13,474 nucleotides of DNA from an uncultured Faecalibacterium sp. Its GTDB lineage: Bacteria; Bacillota; Clostridia; Oscillospirales; Ruminococcaceae. Position numbers and translations under genes: made by a program. Below, one piece after another: positions 6,760 to 12,984 of the stretch. The number at the start of each line of letters is the position of its first letter. Position 1 is the first letter of the stretch. The stretch lies in contig CAAFSR010000336.1 of assembly GCA_900765705.1 (NCBI GenBank), positions 1-13,474 on the forward strand, read 5' to 3'. The notes under the pieces are model-generated. The model was not told where the DNA came from. It searched no databases and was given only the letters and a program-made list of their open reading frames with translations.

Positions 6760-7335
6760 TTATTCTTCTATTTTCAGCCCTCCGGTGCTCAGGCGGCACA
6801 GCGCGCGGCGCAAGTCCCCGTGGATCATGGTGCTTACCCGTTCCACCATCAGCTTGGGGTCGGTCTTCATATCCCGGCGGATCCATTCCAGCGTCATGCC
6901 CACAAGCGCATACTTGTAAAAATCAACGACAAACTGCTTATCTGCATCCTGCACCGTGATATCATGACACTCGCGGTCCGCAAAGTCCTTCAGGATGGGG
7001 TCCAGCAACCGGTAAAGATACTGCTCCACCTGTTCCCTGCCCACCGCGCGGTAAACGTTGAGCACAAGGGTCTTATTATCCTGCAGCTGGTGCAGGATAT
7101 CCAGATAGGCCTCGTTCCACGTTTCAAAGCCCCGGCGGCCTTCCATTGCCTTGGCGGCGTCCTCTGCAAGGATCCAGTCCACCAGATCATAGATGTCTTT
7201 AAAGTGGTAATAAAAGGTCATGCGGTTGACGCCGCAATCCTCAGTGATATCGTTGATCGTGATCTTGTTGAGGGGCTTTTCCAGCAGCAGCTTTTTCAGA
7301 GATGCCTCCAGTGCCCGTTTTGTTGTTTGCGACAC
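6760..7335 (-). CDS. TetR/AcrR family regulator, DhaS-like C-terminal domain
   Basis: A DNA-binding transcriptional regulator of 191 residues. The N-terminal helix-turn-helix is clear: ITINDITEDCGVNRMTFYYHFKD spans about residues 25-47, with the NRMTFYYHF recognition-helix pattern of TetR proteins. The C-terminal ligand/dimer domain has the look of the DhaS-like group, in which the ligand is often unknown. I prefer the GTG at 7335 because AAAGGA lies about 8 nt upstream; the alternative ATG at 7344 abuts those bases and would add MVF. A TATAAT promoter with palindromes around it lies upstream, suggesting autoregulation. Candidate targets are itself, the downstream radical SAM gene (169 bp away) and, less likely, the divergent proline operon. 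The target assignment is inferred from position. Confidence 0.9.
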   Translation of the reverse strand: MSQTTKRALEASLKKLLLEKPLNKITINDITEDCGVNRMTFYYHFKDIYDLVDWILAEDAAKAMEGRRGFETWNEAYLDILHQLQDNKTLVLNVYRAVGREQVEQYLYRLLDPILKDFADRECHDITVQDADKQFVVDFYKYALVGMTLEWIRRDMKTDPKLMVERVSTMIHGDLRRALCRLSTGGLKIEE

Positions 7336-7388
7336 AAAAACCATCCTTTCCCGGCAGACTCCTCTGCCGTTTACGGTCAGATCCGTGA

Positions 7389-7417
7389 ATTATACCCCAT
7401 ACCTTATTTTACCGCAA
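7389..7417 (-). promoter_or_regulatory. Candidate promoter of the TetR gene
   Basis: On the minus strand, TTGCGG (7417-7412), 17 bp and a consensus TATAAT (7394-7389). The -35 box overlaps the perfect dyad CGCAA-A-TTGCG (7413-7423). That placement suits autorepression. Confidence 0.6.
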
Positions 7418-7435
7418 ATTGCGACCTTATTTCAA

Positions 7436-7448
7436 GTAAGATTCTTAC
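7436..7448. promoter_or_regulatory. 13-bp palindrome, possible TetR operator
   Basis: GTAAGA-T-TCTTAC is a perfect odd-centred inverted repeat about 20 bp upstream of the regulator's -35 box. A direct repeat ACCTTATTT (7401-7409 and 7424-7432) lies beside it. Either element could be the regulator's binding site; neither is proven. Confidence 0.35.
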
Positions 7449-7530
7449 CTTTTTATGAAGATTATGTGTGCACTGCCTGCCCCGGCGGCGCAGGATTTTC
7501 AGCATACCCGCCAAAAATAAGACAAAAGCC

Positions 7531-7559
7531 TTGATTTTCTTCTGTCGGGTGCTTAGAAT
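7531..7559 (+). promoter_or_regulatory. Candidate promoter of proCBA
   Basis: TTGATT (7531-7536), a 17-bp spacer and TAGAAT (7554-7559). Transcription would start near 7566, leaving a leader of about 48 nt before proC, too short for a T-box. Confidence 0.55.
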
Positions 7560-7613
7560 GAATGGGAAGCAAAAATTTATGCAGTACAAACCTGCCAAGG
7601 GAGGGTTATTATT

Positions 7614-8420
7614 ATGATGAAGTCCATTGGATTTTTAGGCTGCGGAAACATGGGCGGTGCCATTGCCCGCGCGGTGTGCAAGGCTACCGATCCTGAGCAT
7701 GTTTTTCTGGCCAACCGCACGGCCGCCAAGGCCGAGGCGCTGGCTGCAGAGTTGGGCTGTCAGACGGCTACCAACGCCGAGGTAGCCGGTGACTGTGAGC
7801 TGATTTTTCTGGCGGTAAAGCCCCAGATGATGGAAGCCATGCTGGAGCCGCTGCGGTTCATTCTGGCCGAGCGCACCAAGCGGTTTGTGCTGTGCACCAT
7901 GGCCGCCGGCCTGCCGATGGCACGCATTCAGGAGATGGCGGGCGGCGACTACCCCGTTATCCGCATCATGCCCAACACCCCGGCTTCGGTGGGTGAAGGC
8001 ATGATCCAGTATTGCTCTGTCAACGTGACCGCCGAGGAGGAAGCTGCATTCTGTCAGCTGATGGCACCTGCCGGGCGGTTGGACGCCGTGGCTGAAAGCA
8101 TGATCGATGCAGCCAGCTGCGTTTCCGGCTGCGGCCCGGCATGGGTGTACCAGTTTATTGAAGCGCTGGCCGATGGCGGCGTAGCCTGCGGTCTGCCCCG
8201 GGCAAAGGCGCAGGAGTACGCTGCACAGATGGTACTGGGCAGTGCAAAACTGGTGCTGGAAAGCGGCAAGCACCCCGGTGCGCTGAAGGACGCTGTGTGC
8301 AGCCCCGGCGGCAGCACCATTCAGGGCGTGCGGGTACTGGAAGAACACGGGCTGCGCGGCGCGGTGATGGACGCCGTGCTGGCCGCTTACGATAAAACCA
8401 AGGAAATGGGAAAGGGTTAA
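7614..8420 (+). CDS. proC: Pyrroline-5-carboxylate reductase
   Basis: Reduces 1-pyrroline-5-carboxylate to L-proline with NAD(P)H, the last step of proline synthesis. The 268-residue protein has the normal family length. The Rossmann dinucleotide motif GCGNMGG is at 9-15, VKPQ at 68-71, MPNTP at 119-123, SGCGPAW at 171-177 and the substrate-site block SPGGSTIQGV at 230-239. Start at 7614 is supported by AGGGAGGG (7598-7605), 8 nt upstream; a second ATG follows immediately at 7617. It is the first gene of a three-gene proline operon, with proB beginning 7 bp after its stop. A candidate promoter lies at 7531-7559. Confidence 0.97.
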   Translation: MMKSIGFLGCGNMGGAIARAVCKATDPEHVFLANRTAAKAEALAAELGCQTATNAEVAGDCELIFLAVKPQMMEAMLEPLRFILAERTKRFVLCTMAAGLPMARIQEMAGGDYPVIRIMPNTPASVGEGMIQYCSVNVTAEEEAAFCQLMAPAGRLDAVAESMIDAASCVSGCGPAWVYQFIEALADGGVACGLPRAKAQEYAAQMVLGSAKLVLESGKHPGALKDAVCSPGGSTIQGVRVLEEHGLRGAVMDAVLAAYDKTKEMGKG

Positions 8421-8427
8421 AGAAATC

Positions 8428-9225
8428 ATGCGCATCGTTGTGAAAGTGGGCACCTCCACATTGGCATACCCCACCGGGCGGCTGAACATCCGCCATGCAG
8501 AGGAACTGGTCAAGGTACTGAGCGATCTGAAAAACGAGGGGCACGAGGTCATTCTGGTGTCCTCCGGCGCTATTGGCATGGGCGTAGGCAAGCTTTCGCT
8601 GCCTGCACGCCCCAAGGACACCACCACCAAGCAGGCCTGCGCCGCCGTGGGGCAGTGCGAGCTGATGTACACCTACGACCGGCTGTTCAGTGCCTACGAT
8701 CACACGGTAGCGCAGATTTTGCTTACCGGCGTGGACGTGGAGCACACCGAGCGCCGGGTGAATATCCAGAACACCCTGACCCGTCTGCTGGAGCTGGGTG
8801 CACTGCCCATCATCAATGAAAACGACAGTGTTGCCACTGATGAGATCACCTCTATTGGCGACAACGACACGCTGGCTGCCATTGTGGCCTGCTGCTGCAA
8901 GGCAGACTTACTGGTACTGCTGAGCGACATCGACGGTCTGTACACTGCCAATCCCCACACCCACCCGGATGCGGCACTCATCCCGCTGGTGGAAGAGATC
9001 ACCCCGGAGGTGATGGCGCTGGCAGACGGTGTAGGCTCGGCGCTGGGCACGGGCGGCATGGCCACCAAGCTGCGGGCTGCCCGCATGGTGACCGGCAGCG
9101 GCGCGGATATGGTGATTGCCAACGGCGCACACCCGGAGCTGCTGTATGATATCGCCGCAGGTAAGCCCATCGGCACCCGCTTTGCCGGGCACAAGCAGCC
9201 CGCGTTGTCCACACAGGAGGTTTGA
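8428..9225 (+). CDS. proB: Glutamate 5-kinase, short form without PUA domain
   Basis: Phosphorylates L-glutamate at the gamma-carboxyl with ATP, the first and usually proline-inhibited step of proline synthesis. The amino-acid kinase fold is complete: VVKVGTS (4-10), VSSGAIGMG (44-52), the glutamate-binding INENDS (129-134), SIGDND (142-147), LSDIDGLY (165-172) and GTGGMATK (207-214). At 265 residues it ends after this domain, about 100 residues shorter than the E. coli enzyme, which carries a C-terminal PUA domain. Such short forms are known in other bacteria, so this is not a truncation. The ribosome binding site is the GGGAAAGGG purine tract at the end of proC. proA follows after 3 bp, so translation of the three genes is probably coupled. 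Confidence 0.96.
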   Translation: MRIVVKVGTSTLAYPTGRLNIRHAEELVKVLSDLKNEGHEVILVSSGAIGMGVGKLSLPARPKDTTTKQACAAVGQCELMYTYDRLFSAYDHTVAQILLTGVDVEHTERRVNIQNTLTRLLELGALPIINENDSVATDEITSIGDNDTLAAIVACCCKADLLVLLSDIDGLYTANPHTHPDAALIPLVEEITPEVMALADGVGSALGTGGMATKLRAARMVTGSGADMVIANGAHPELLYDIAAGKPIGTRFAGHKQPALSTQEV

Positions 9226-9228
9226 GCT

Positions 9229-10491
9229 ATGACAACACAGGAAATTCTGGAAGCAGCACGCGGGGCAAAGGCTGCGCTGGCACTGGCTGACGGCACCAGC
9301 CGCGCACAGGCACTGCGCAGCATGGCTGCGCAGTTGTGCAGCCCGGAGAATATGGCAGCTATCCTTGCTGCTAACGCGGAGGATATGGCTGCCGCAAAGG
9401 GACATATCAGCGAGGTGATGCTGGACCGTCTTGCCCTGACCGAGCAGCGCATCTGCGCCATGGCAAAGGGCATTGAAGAGGTAGCTGCCCTGCCGGATCC
9501 GGTGGGCCGGGTGCTGAAGCGGGTGGAGCGCCCCAACGGGCTGGTGATCGAAAAGACTGCCGTGCCCATGGGTGTGATCGCCATTATCTACGAGAGCCGT
9601 CCCAACGTGACCAGCGACGCCGCCGCCCTTGCCATCAAGAGTGGCAATGCCTGCATCCTGCGCTGCGGCAAGGAAGCATGGCGCAGTGCCAACGCCATTG
9701 TGCAGGCACTGCGGCAGGGGCTGAGGGAGAATCGTCTGCCGGAAAACGCCGTCTGCCTGATCGAGGACACCACCCACGCCTCTGCCAACGCCCTGATGAC
9801 CGCCGTGGGCTATGTGGATCTGCTGATTCCCCGGGGCGGTGCGGGGCTGATCCGCGCCTGTGTGGAAAACGCCAAGGTGCCCTGCATCCAGACCGGTACC
9901 GGCATCTGCCATATTTTTGTGGACGACACTGCTGATCAGGCTAAGGCGCTGGACATTATTGAGAATGCCAAGGCCAGCCGCCCCAGCGTGTGCAACGCCG
10001 AGGAAGTATGCCTTGTGCACTCTGCCATTGCGCAGGAGTTTCTGCCCAAACTCGCACAGCGCCTTGGCCCGGACCGCGTTGCTGCGGGCAAGCTGCCGGT
10101 AGAGCTGCGGCTGGACACGCGCGCCGCAGCTATCATTCCCGGCACGCCCGCCGGCCCTGCGGATTTTGACACCGAGTTTCTGGATTACATCCTTGCCGTT
10201 AAAGTGGTGGATAGCGTGGACGAAGCCATTGCCCACATTGCGCAGCACTCCACCGGCCACAGCGAGGCTATTCTGACCCGGACGCAGGCAGACGCCGACC
10301 GGTTTACTGCTGCGGTGGACAGCGCCGCTGTGTATGTGAACTGCTCCACCCGCTTTACGGACGGCGGCGAGTTCGGACTGGGGTGCGAAATGGGCATCTC
10401 TACCCAGAAGCTGCACGCCCGGGGCCCCATGGGTTTGGAGGAGCTTTGCAGCTACAAGTACGTTATCCACGGTGACGGACAGATCCGCTGA
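9229..10491 (+). CDS. proA: Glutamate-5-semialdehyde dehydrogenase (gamma-glutamyl phosphate reductase)
   Basis: Reduces gamma-glutamyl phosphate to glutamate-5-semialdehyde with NADPH; the product cyclises to pyrroline-5-carboxylate, the substrate of ProC. The protein has 420 residues, the usual length. The family signature PMGVIAIIYESRPNVT is at 113-128, AIKSGNACILRCGKEA at 135-150, and the catalytic cysteine is Cys255 in RPSVCNAEE. TGTGICHIFVDD at 222-233 is also characteristic. AGGAGG (9215-9220) precedes the ATG by 8 nt and overlaps the end of proB. It probably works with ProB to channel the unstable phosphate, as in known ProAB complexes. A strong terminator lies about 50 bp downstream. 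Confidence 0.97.
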   Translation: MTTQEILEAARGAKAALALADGTSRAQALRSMAAQLCSPENMAAILAANAEDMAAAKGHISEVMLDRLALTEQRICAMAKGIEEVAALPDPVGRVLKRVERPNGLVIEKTAVPMGVIAIIYESRPNVTSDAAALAIKSGNACILRCGKEAWRSANAIVQALRQGLRENRLPENAVCLIEDTTHASANALMTAVGYVDLLIPRGGAGLIRACVENAKVPCIQTGTGICHIFVDDTADQAKALDIIENAKASRPSVCNAEEVCLVHSAIAQEFLPKLAQRLGPDRVAAGKLPVELRLDTRAAAIIPGTPAGPADFDTEFLDYILAVKVVDSVDEAIAHIAQHSTGHSEAILTRTQADADRFTAAVDSAAVYVNCSTRFTDGGEFGLGCEMGISTQKLHARGPMGLEELCSYKYVIHGDGQIR

Positions 10492-10541
10492 GCTTCCCTG
10501 CCCTCCTGAACCCATCGTTTGGGAGCGTTCCTCATAAAACG

Positions 10542-10584
10542 AAAGGCATCAGAAATGTCTGCGGACATTTCTGATGCCTTTTTT
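10542..10584 (+). terminator. Rho-independent terminator of the proCBA operon
   Basis: A perfect 15-bp stem, GGCATCAGAAATGTC (10545-10559) with GACATTTCTGATGCC (10564-10578), has a TGCG loop and is followed by six T. The AAA before it extends the stem to 18 bp. Confidence 0.95.
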
Positions 10585-10727
10585 CACAGGAGAGGTCGTG
10601 GAGGCAAGCTCCATCTGTAAATCCAAAAAATCTATGATTTTTATTTTATGAGCAAATAATTTTATGTGGAAAGACCGCCGCTCTCATACCGCACCGCAAG
10701 TTTTTGATAGCTGAAAAAAAATTCCTG
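10585..10727. other. Non-coding stretch between two terminators
   Basis: No convincing open frame is present. The only short one, MWKDRRSHTAPQVFDS from 10664, lacks a ribosome binding site. A small hairpin GGAG-GCAAG-CTCC and AT-rich sequence are visible. No clear promoter was found. It could hold a small RNA ending at the 10728-10763 hairpin. Confidence 0.3.
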
Positions 10728-10763
10728 TACAGGCCGATGCAAGCTGCATTGGCCTGTATTTTT
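10728..10763 (+). terminator. Second terminator hairpin with no assigned gene
   Basis: TACAGGCC (10728-10735) pairs with GGCCTGTA (10751-10758). The inner GATGCA and TGCATT continue the stem with one G-T pair around an AGC loop. Five T follow. On the other strand GGAA and a run of eight T follow, so it may act in both directions. Confidence 0.85.
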
Positions 10764-10882
10764 GTTTTATCAGGATGGATTGTCTTTCAGAATGAAAGCA
10801 TAGAATGAAAATCTTTTCACTTTTCTCAGAAAATGGGCATCATTGGACAGTGGTTTGTATCCAAGAATTCGCCGATTCTCAC

Positions 10883-10907
10883 AACATAAAAGTATTACTT
10901 TTATGTT
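10883..10907. promoter_or_regulatory. 25-bp perfect dyad upstream of the mgsA-like gene
   Basis: AACATAAAAGTA, T, TACTTTTATGTT: two perfect 12-bp arms around one base, 30 bp upstream of the first -35 box of the mgsA-like gene. The odd-centred, AT-rich design is operator-like and unlike a GC-rich terminator. The binding protein is unknown. Confidence 0.5.
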
Positions 10908-10936
10908 TTTATAGGTTAAAAAGGCAAAATTTTCTC

Positions 10937-10965
10937 TTGACAGAGCGTTTTCTATGCGGTAAAAC
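10937..10965 (+). promoter_or_regulatory. Candidate promoter P1 of the mgsA-like gene
   Basis: A consensus -35 box TTGACA (10937-10942), a 17-bp spacer and TAAAAC (10960-10965), giving a leader of about 100 nt. Confidence 0.5.
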
Positions 10966-10978
10966 TATATTGTAAGAT

Positions 10979-11006
10979 TTGACATCGATTTCACTTCTGT
11001 TTCAAT
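10979..11006 (+). promoter_or_regulatory. Candidate promoter P2 of the mgsA-like gene
   Basis: A second consensus TTGACA (10979-10984), a 16-bp spacer and TTCAAT (11001-11006). Two consensus -35 boxes 42 bp apart suggest tandem promoters; the -10 box here is weaker. Confidence 0.4.
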
Positions 11007-11070
11007 GAATTTCAAAATCTGCACATCACAACCGGTACTTTGTAAAAAATAGTAAAGGAGAGAGCATCCT

Positions 11071-11511
11071 ATGACGATCGCAATTCTTGCCCATGATTCC
11101 CGCAAAGAACTGGCTCTGCAATTCTGTACCGCTTACAGTGCCATCCTTTCCCGCAATAATGTTATCGCCACCGGTACCACCGGCCGGATGCTTACGCAGA
11201 CTACCGGCCTGCCGGTGCACTGCTACCTTTCCGGCAAGCTGGGCGGTGTGCAGCAGATCACCTCCCGCGTTGCCTGCGATGAAGTGGATCTGGTGCTGTT
11301 TTTCCGCGACCCTCTGAAGGCCGATGCCGCCAGCCTGACCGAACAGAATCTGCTGCGCCTGTGCGATATGCACAGCGTACCCATTGCCACCAACATTGCT
11401 ACCGCAGAGGTGCTGCTGCGCGGTCTGGATCAGGGTGATCTGGACTACCGCGAGGGGATGCATCCGGCTTTGATCGAGCCGATCCCTGTAGTGCAGGCCC
11501 GTGCCGTGTAA
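11071..11511 (+). CDS. Methylglyoxal synthase-like protein lacking key catalytic residues
   Basis: Homologue of MgsA, which converts dihydroxyacetone phosphate to methylglyoxal and phosphate. The 146-residue protein keeps the fold markers: AHDSRK with His8 (E. coli His19), the phosphate-binding ATGTTG (33-38), SGKLGG (54-59), FFRDPL with Asp80 (E. coli Asp91), and VPIATNIATAE (103-113). The catalytic base Asp71 of E. coli (GGDQQ) is replaced by Val60 (GGVQQ). The PHDPD segment carrying His98 and Asp101 is replaced by AASLT (86-90). From what is known of MgsA these losses should abolish or change activity, so it may be a phosphate-metabolite-binding regulator or an altered enzyme. AAGGAG (11055-11060) lies 10 nt before the ATG. 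It is a single-gene transcript ending at the terminator 11535-11575. Family membership is sure; function is not. Confidence 0.85.
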   Translation: MTIAILAHDSRKELALQFCTAYSAILSRNNVIATGTTGRMLTQTTGLPVHCYLSGKLGGVQQITSRVACDEVDLVLFFRDPLKADAASLTEQNLLRLCDMHSVPIATNIATAEVLLRGLDQGDLDYREGMHPALIEPIPVVQARAV

Positions 11512-11534
11512 GCGTTTATTTTGTGTATAGAGGG

Positions 11535-11575
11535 AAAAGGAGCTATCGCAGCGCGTTGTGCGATAGCTCCTTTTT
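11535..11575 (+). terminator. Rho-independent terminator after the mgsA-like gene
   Basis: GGAGCTATCGCA (11539-11550) pairs perfectly with TGCGATAGCTCC (11559-11570). The flanking AAAA/TTTT extends the stem, and five T follow. The convergent lyase gene ends 36 bp away, so it may also use this hairpin in reverse. Confidence 0.92.
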
Positions 11576-11610
11576 ATTTGCAATGATATTCGCCTGCAAG
11601 CAGGTATGCA

Positions 11611-12879
11611 TCAATCCTTAAAATATGCTTTCTGGACAGCCAGCAGCACGCCGGCCCGGCTGGCGGCAAAATTCAGGCCACCCTGCAAATAGCAGGTATA
11701 GGGGGCACGCAGCGGGCCATCGCAGGAAAGCTCAATCGTGCTGCCCTGCGTAAAGCTGCCGCTTGCCATGACCACCTCGTCGGTGTAGCCCGGCTCCGGG
11801 CTGGGTTCCGGGGCAGCGTAGCTGTCCACGGGACTTGCAGCCTGAATGCCCTGACAGAAGCCGATCAATGCTTCTGCCGTACCGGCATCAAAACAGGTGA
11901 CGATATCGTTGTGATCCTCGCAGTAGCGCGGAATGGGCTTTTTGCCCAGCAGCTCCAGCATACACTGAGCGTAGATGGCGGTCTTGATGGCCTCGCACAC
12001 CACGCCGGGGGCATAGTAGAAGCCCAGATACATATCCCGGGGGGTCTCCAGCGTGCAGCCCAGCTCCTTGCCAAGGCCGGGGGCGTTCAGGCGGTAAGCG
12101 CACAGCTCCACCAGATCCTTACGGCCCACGATGTAGCCGCCGGTGGGCGCAATGCCGCCGCCGGGGTTCTTGATCAGGCTGCCCACTGCGATATCCGCGC
12201 CCACCTGACATGGCTCCTGCGTCTGGGTAAACTCGCCGTAGCAGTTGTCCACAAAGATGATGATCTCCGGGTTTGCGGCGCGGGCGGTATCGGCAATTTT
12301 GCGGATGGTGGCCAGATCAAAGGCGTTGCGCTGCAGATAGCCGCGGCTGCGCTGGATATGGCAAACCTTTGCGCCGGGGGCCTTTTGGGCGATCAGGTCG
12401 TAGTCCGGGGTGAAGTCGGGCTTGAGGGGGGCTTCATCGTAGTTTACACCGTAGTCCATCAAAGTGCCGGTGCCCTTGCCCTTGCCATCCAGACCAATGA
12501 CGCCCTCCAGCGTATCGTAGGGGCGGCCGGTGGCGGCCAGCAGGGTGTCCCCTGTCCGCAGCAGACCGAACAGTGCCACCGCCAGCGTGTGGGTACCGCT
12601 CTGGAACTGGCTGCGCACCAGCGCATCCTCTGCACCCATGACCTGTGCAAAGATCTGCTCCAGCTTGGCGCGGCCGGTATCCCACAGGCCGTAGCCGGTG
12701 GTGCCCAGCATATCGGTGGAGGACATCTGGGTATCCGCAAAGGCTTTGAGCATCTTGAGCTGGTTGAAGTCCCGGATCTCCTCCATCTGACGGAAGTAGG
12801 GCTGGCACAGCTCCATGGCCTTTTCATCCAGCGCCAGAACCTCGGGTTTATAATCAAAAAAGTGGTTCAGAATCGACAT
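11611..12879 (-). CDS. PLP-dependent methionine gamma-lyase family protein ('aluminium resistance' type)
   Basis: A cytoplasmic pyridoxal-phosphate enzyme of fold type I in the group annotated as methionine gamma-lyase family or aluminium resistance protein, expected to act on sulfur amino acids; the true substrate is not established. The likely Schiff-base lysine is Lys237 in GSLIKNPGGGIAPTGGY, and Asp211 in FVDNCYGEF should contact the PLP ring nitrogen. RSQFQSGTHTLAVALFG (89-105) is the typical cofactor-phosphate region. I take the ATG at 12879 (422 residues, usual family length). The frame stays open to 12975, but the extra 32 residues do not look like part of the family. GGAAGGAA (12893-12900) is about 13 nt upstream, a long spacing. 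A GNAT acetyltransferase gene lies 105 bp upstream on the same strand without a terminator, so they may be co-transcribed. Confidence 0.9.
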   Translation of the reverse strand: MSILNHFFDYKPEVLALDEKAMELCQPYFRQMEEIRDFNQLKMLKAFADTQMSSTDMLGTTGYGLWDTGRAKLEQIFAQVMGAEDALVRSQFQSGTHTLAVALFGLLRTGDTLLAATGRPYDTLEGVIGLDGKGKGTGTLMDYGVNYDEAPLKPDFTPDYDLIAQKAPGAKVCHIQRSRGYLQRNAFDLATIRKIADTARAANPEIIIFVDNCYGEFTQTQEPCQVGADIAVGSLIKNPGGGIAPTGGYIVGRKDLVELCAYRLNAPGLGKELGCTLETPRDMYLGFYYAPGVVCEAIKTAIYAQCMLELLGKKPIPRYCEDHNDIVTCFDAGTAEALIGFCQGIQAASPVDSYAAPEPSPEPGYTDEVVMASGSFTQGSTIELSCDGPLRAPYTCYLQGGLNFAASRAGVLLAVQKAYFKD

Positions 12880-12936
12880 TATATCGTGATAGTTCCTTCC
12901 TGTTATTTTTAGTTCCTTGAGTCCTTGCGATGCAAC

Positions 12937-12964
12937 GCCAGCTCTTCCTTTCGGCAGAACTGGC
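12937..12964 (-). other. Leader hairpin between the GNAT and lyase genes
   Basis: On the minus-strand RNA, GCCAGUUCU pairs with AGAGCUGGC over 9 bp with one U-G pair and a 10-nt loop. No U run follows, so it is not a terminator. The wobble pair works only on the minus-strand transcript. It may be a processing or stability element, or chance. Confidence 0.25.
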
Positions 12965-12984
12965 ATTTTGCGCAAAAAGCCTTG

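Noticed and set aside
5161..6760. RiPP biosynthesis locus built on the radical SAM enzyme
   Set aside because: No small precursor-like gene, leader peptide, peptidase or exporter is visible beside it; the convergent 146-residue protein is membrane-anchored and compositionally foreign.
7345..7613. T-box or other riboswitch controlling the proline operon
   Set aside because: The predicted leader is only about 48 nt, with no T-box sequence and no terminator/antiterminator pair.
8908..10515. A 535-codon minus-strand open frame opposite proB and proA
   Set aside because: Antisense shadow: composition is biased, there is no domain or good ribosome binding site, and it fully overlaps two well-defined proline genes.
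10789..10810. Direct repeat AGAATGAAA at 10789-10797 and 10802-10810
   Set aside because: Only two short AT-rich copies with no link to a promoter or insertion; likely chance.
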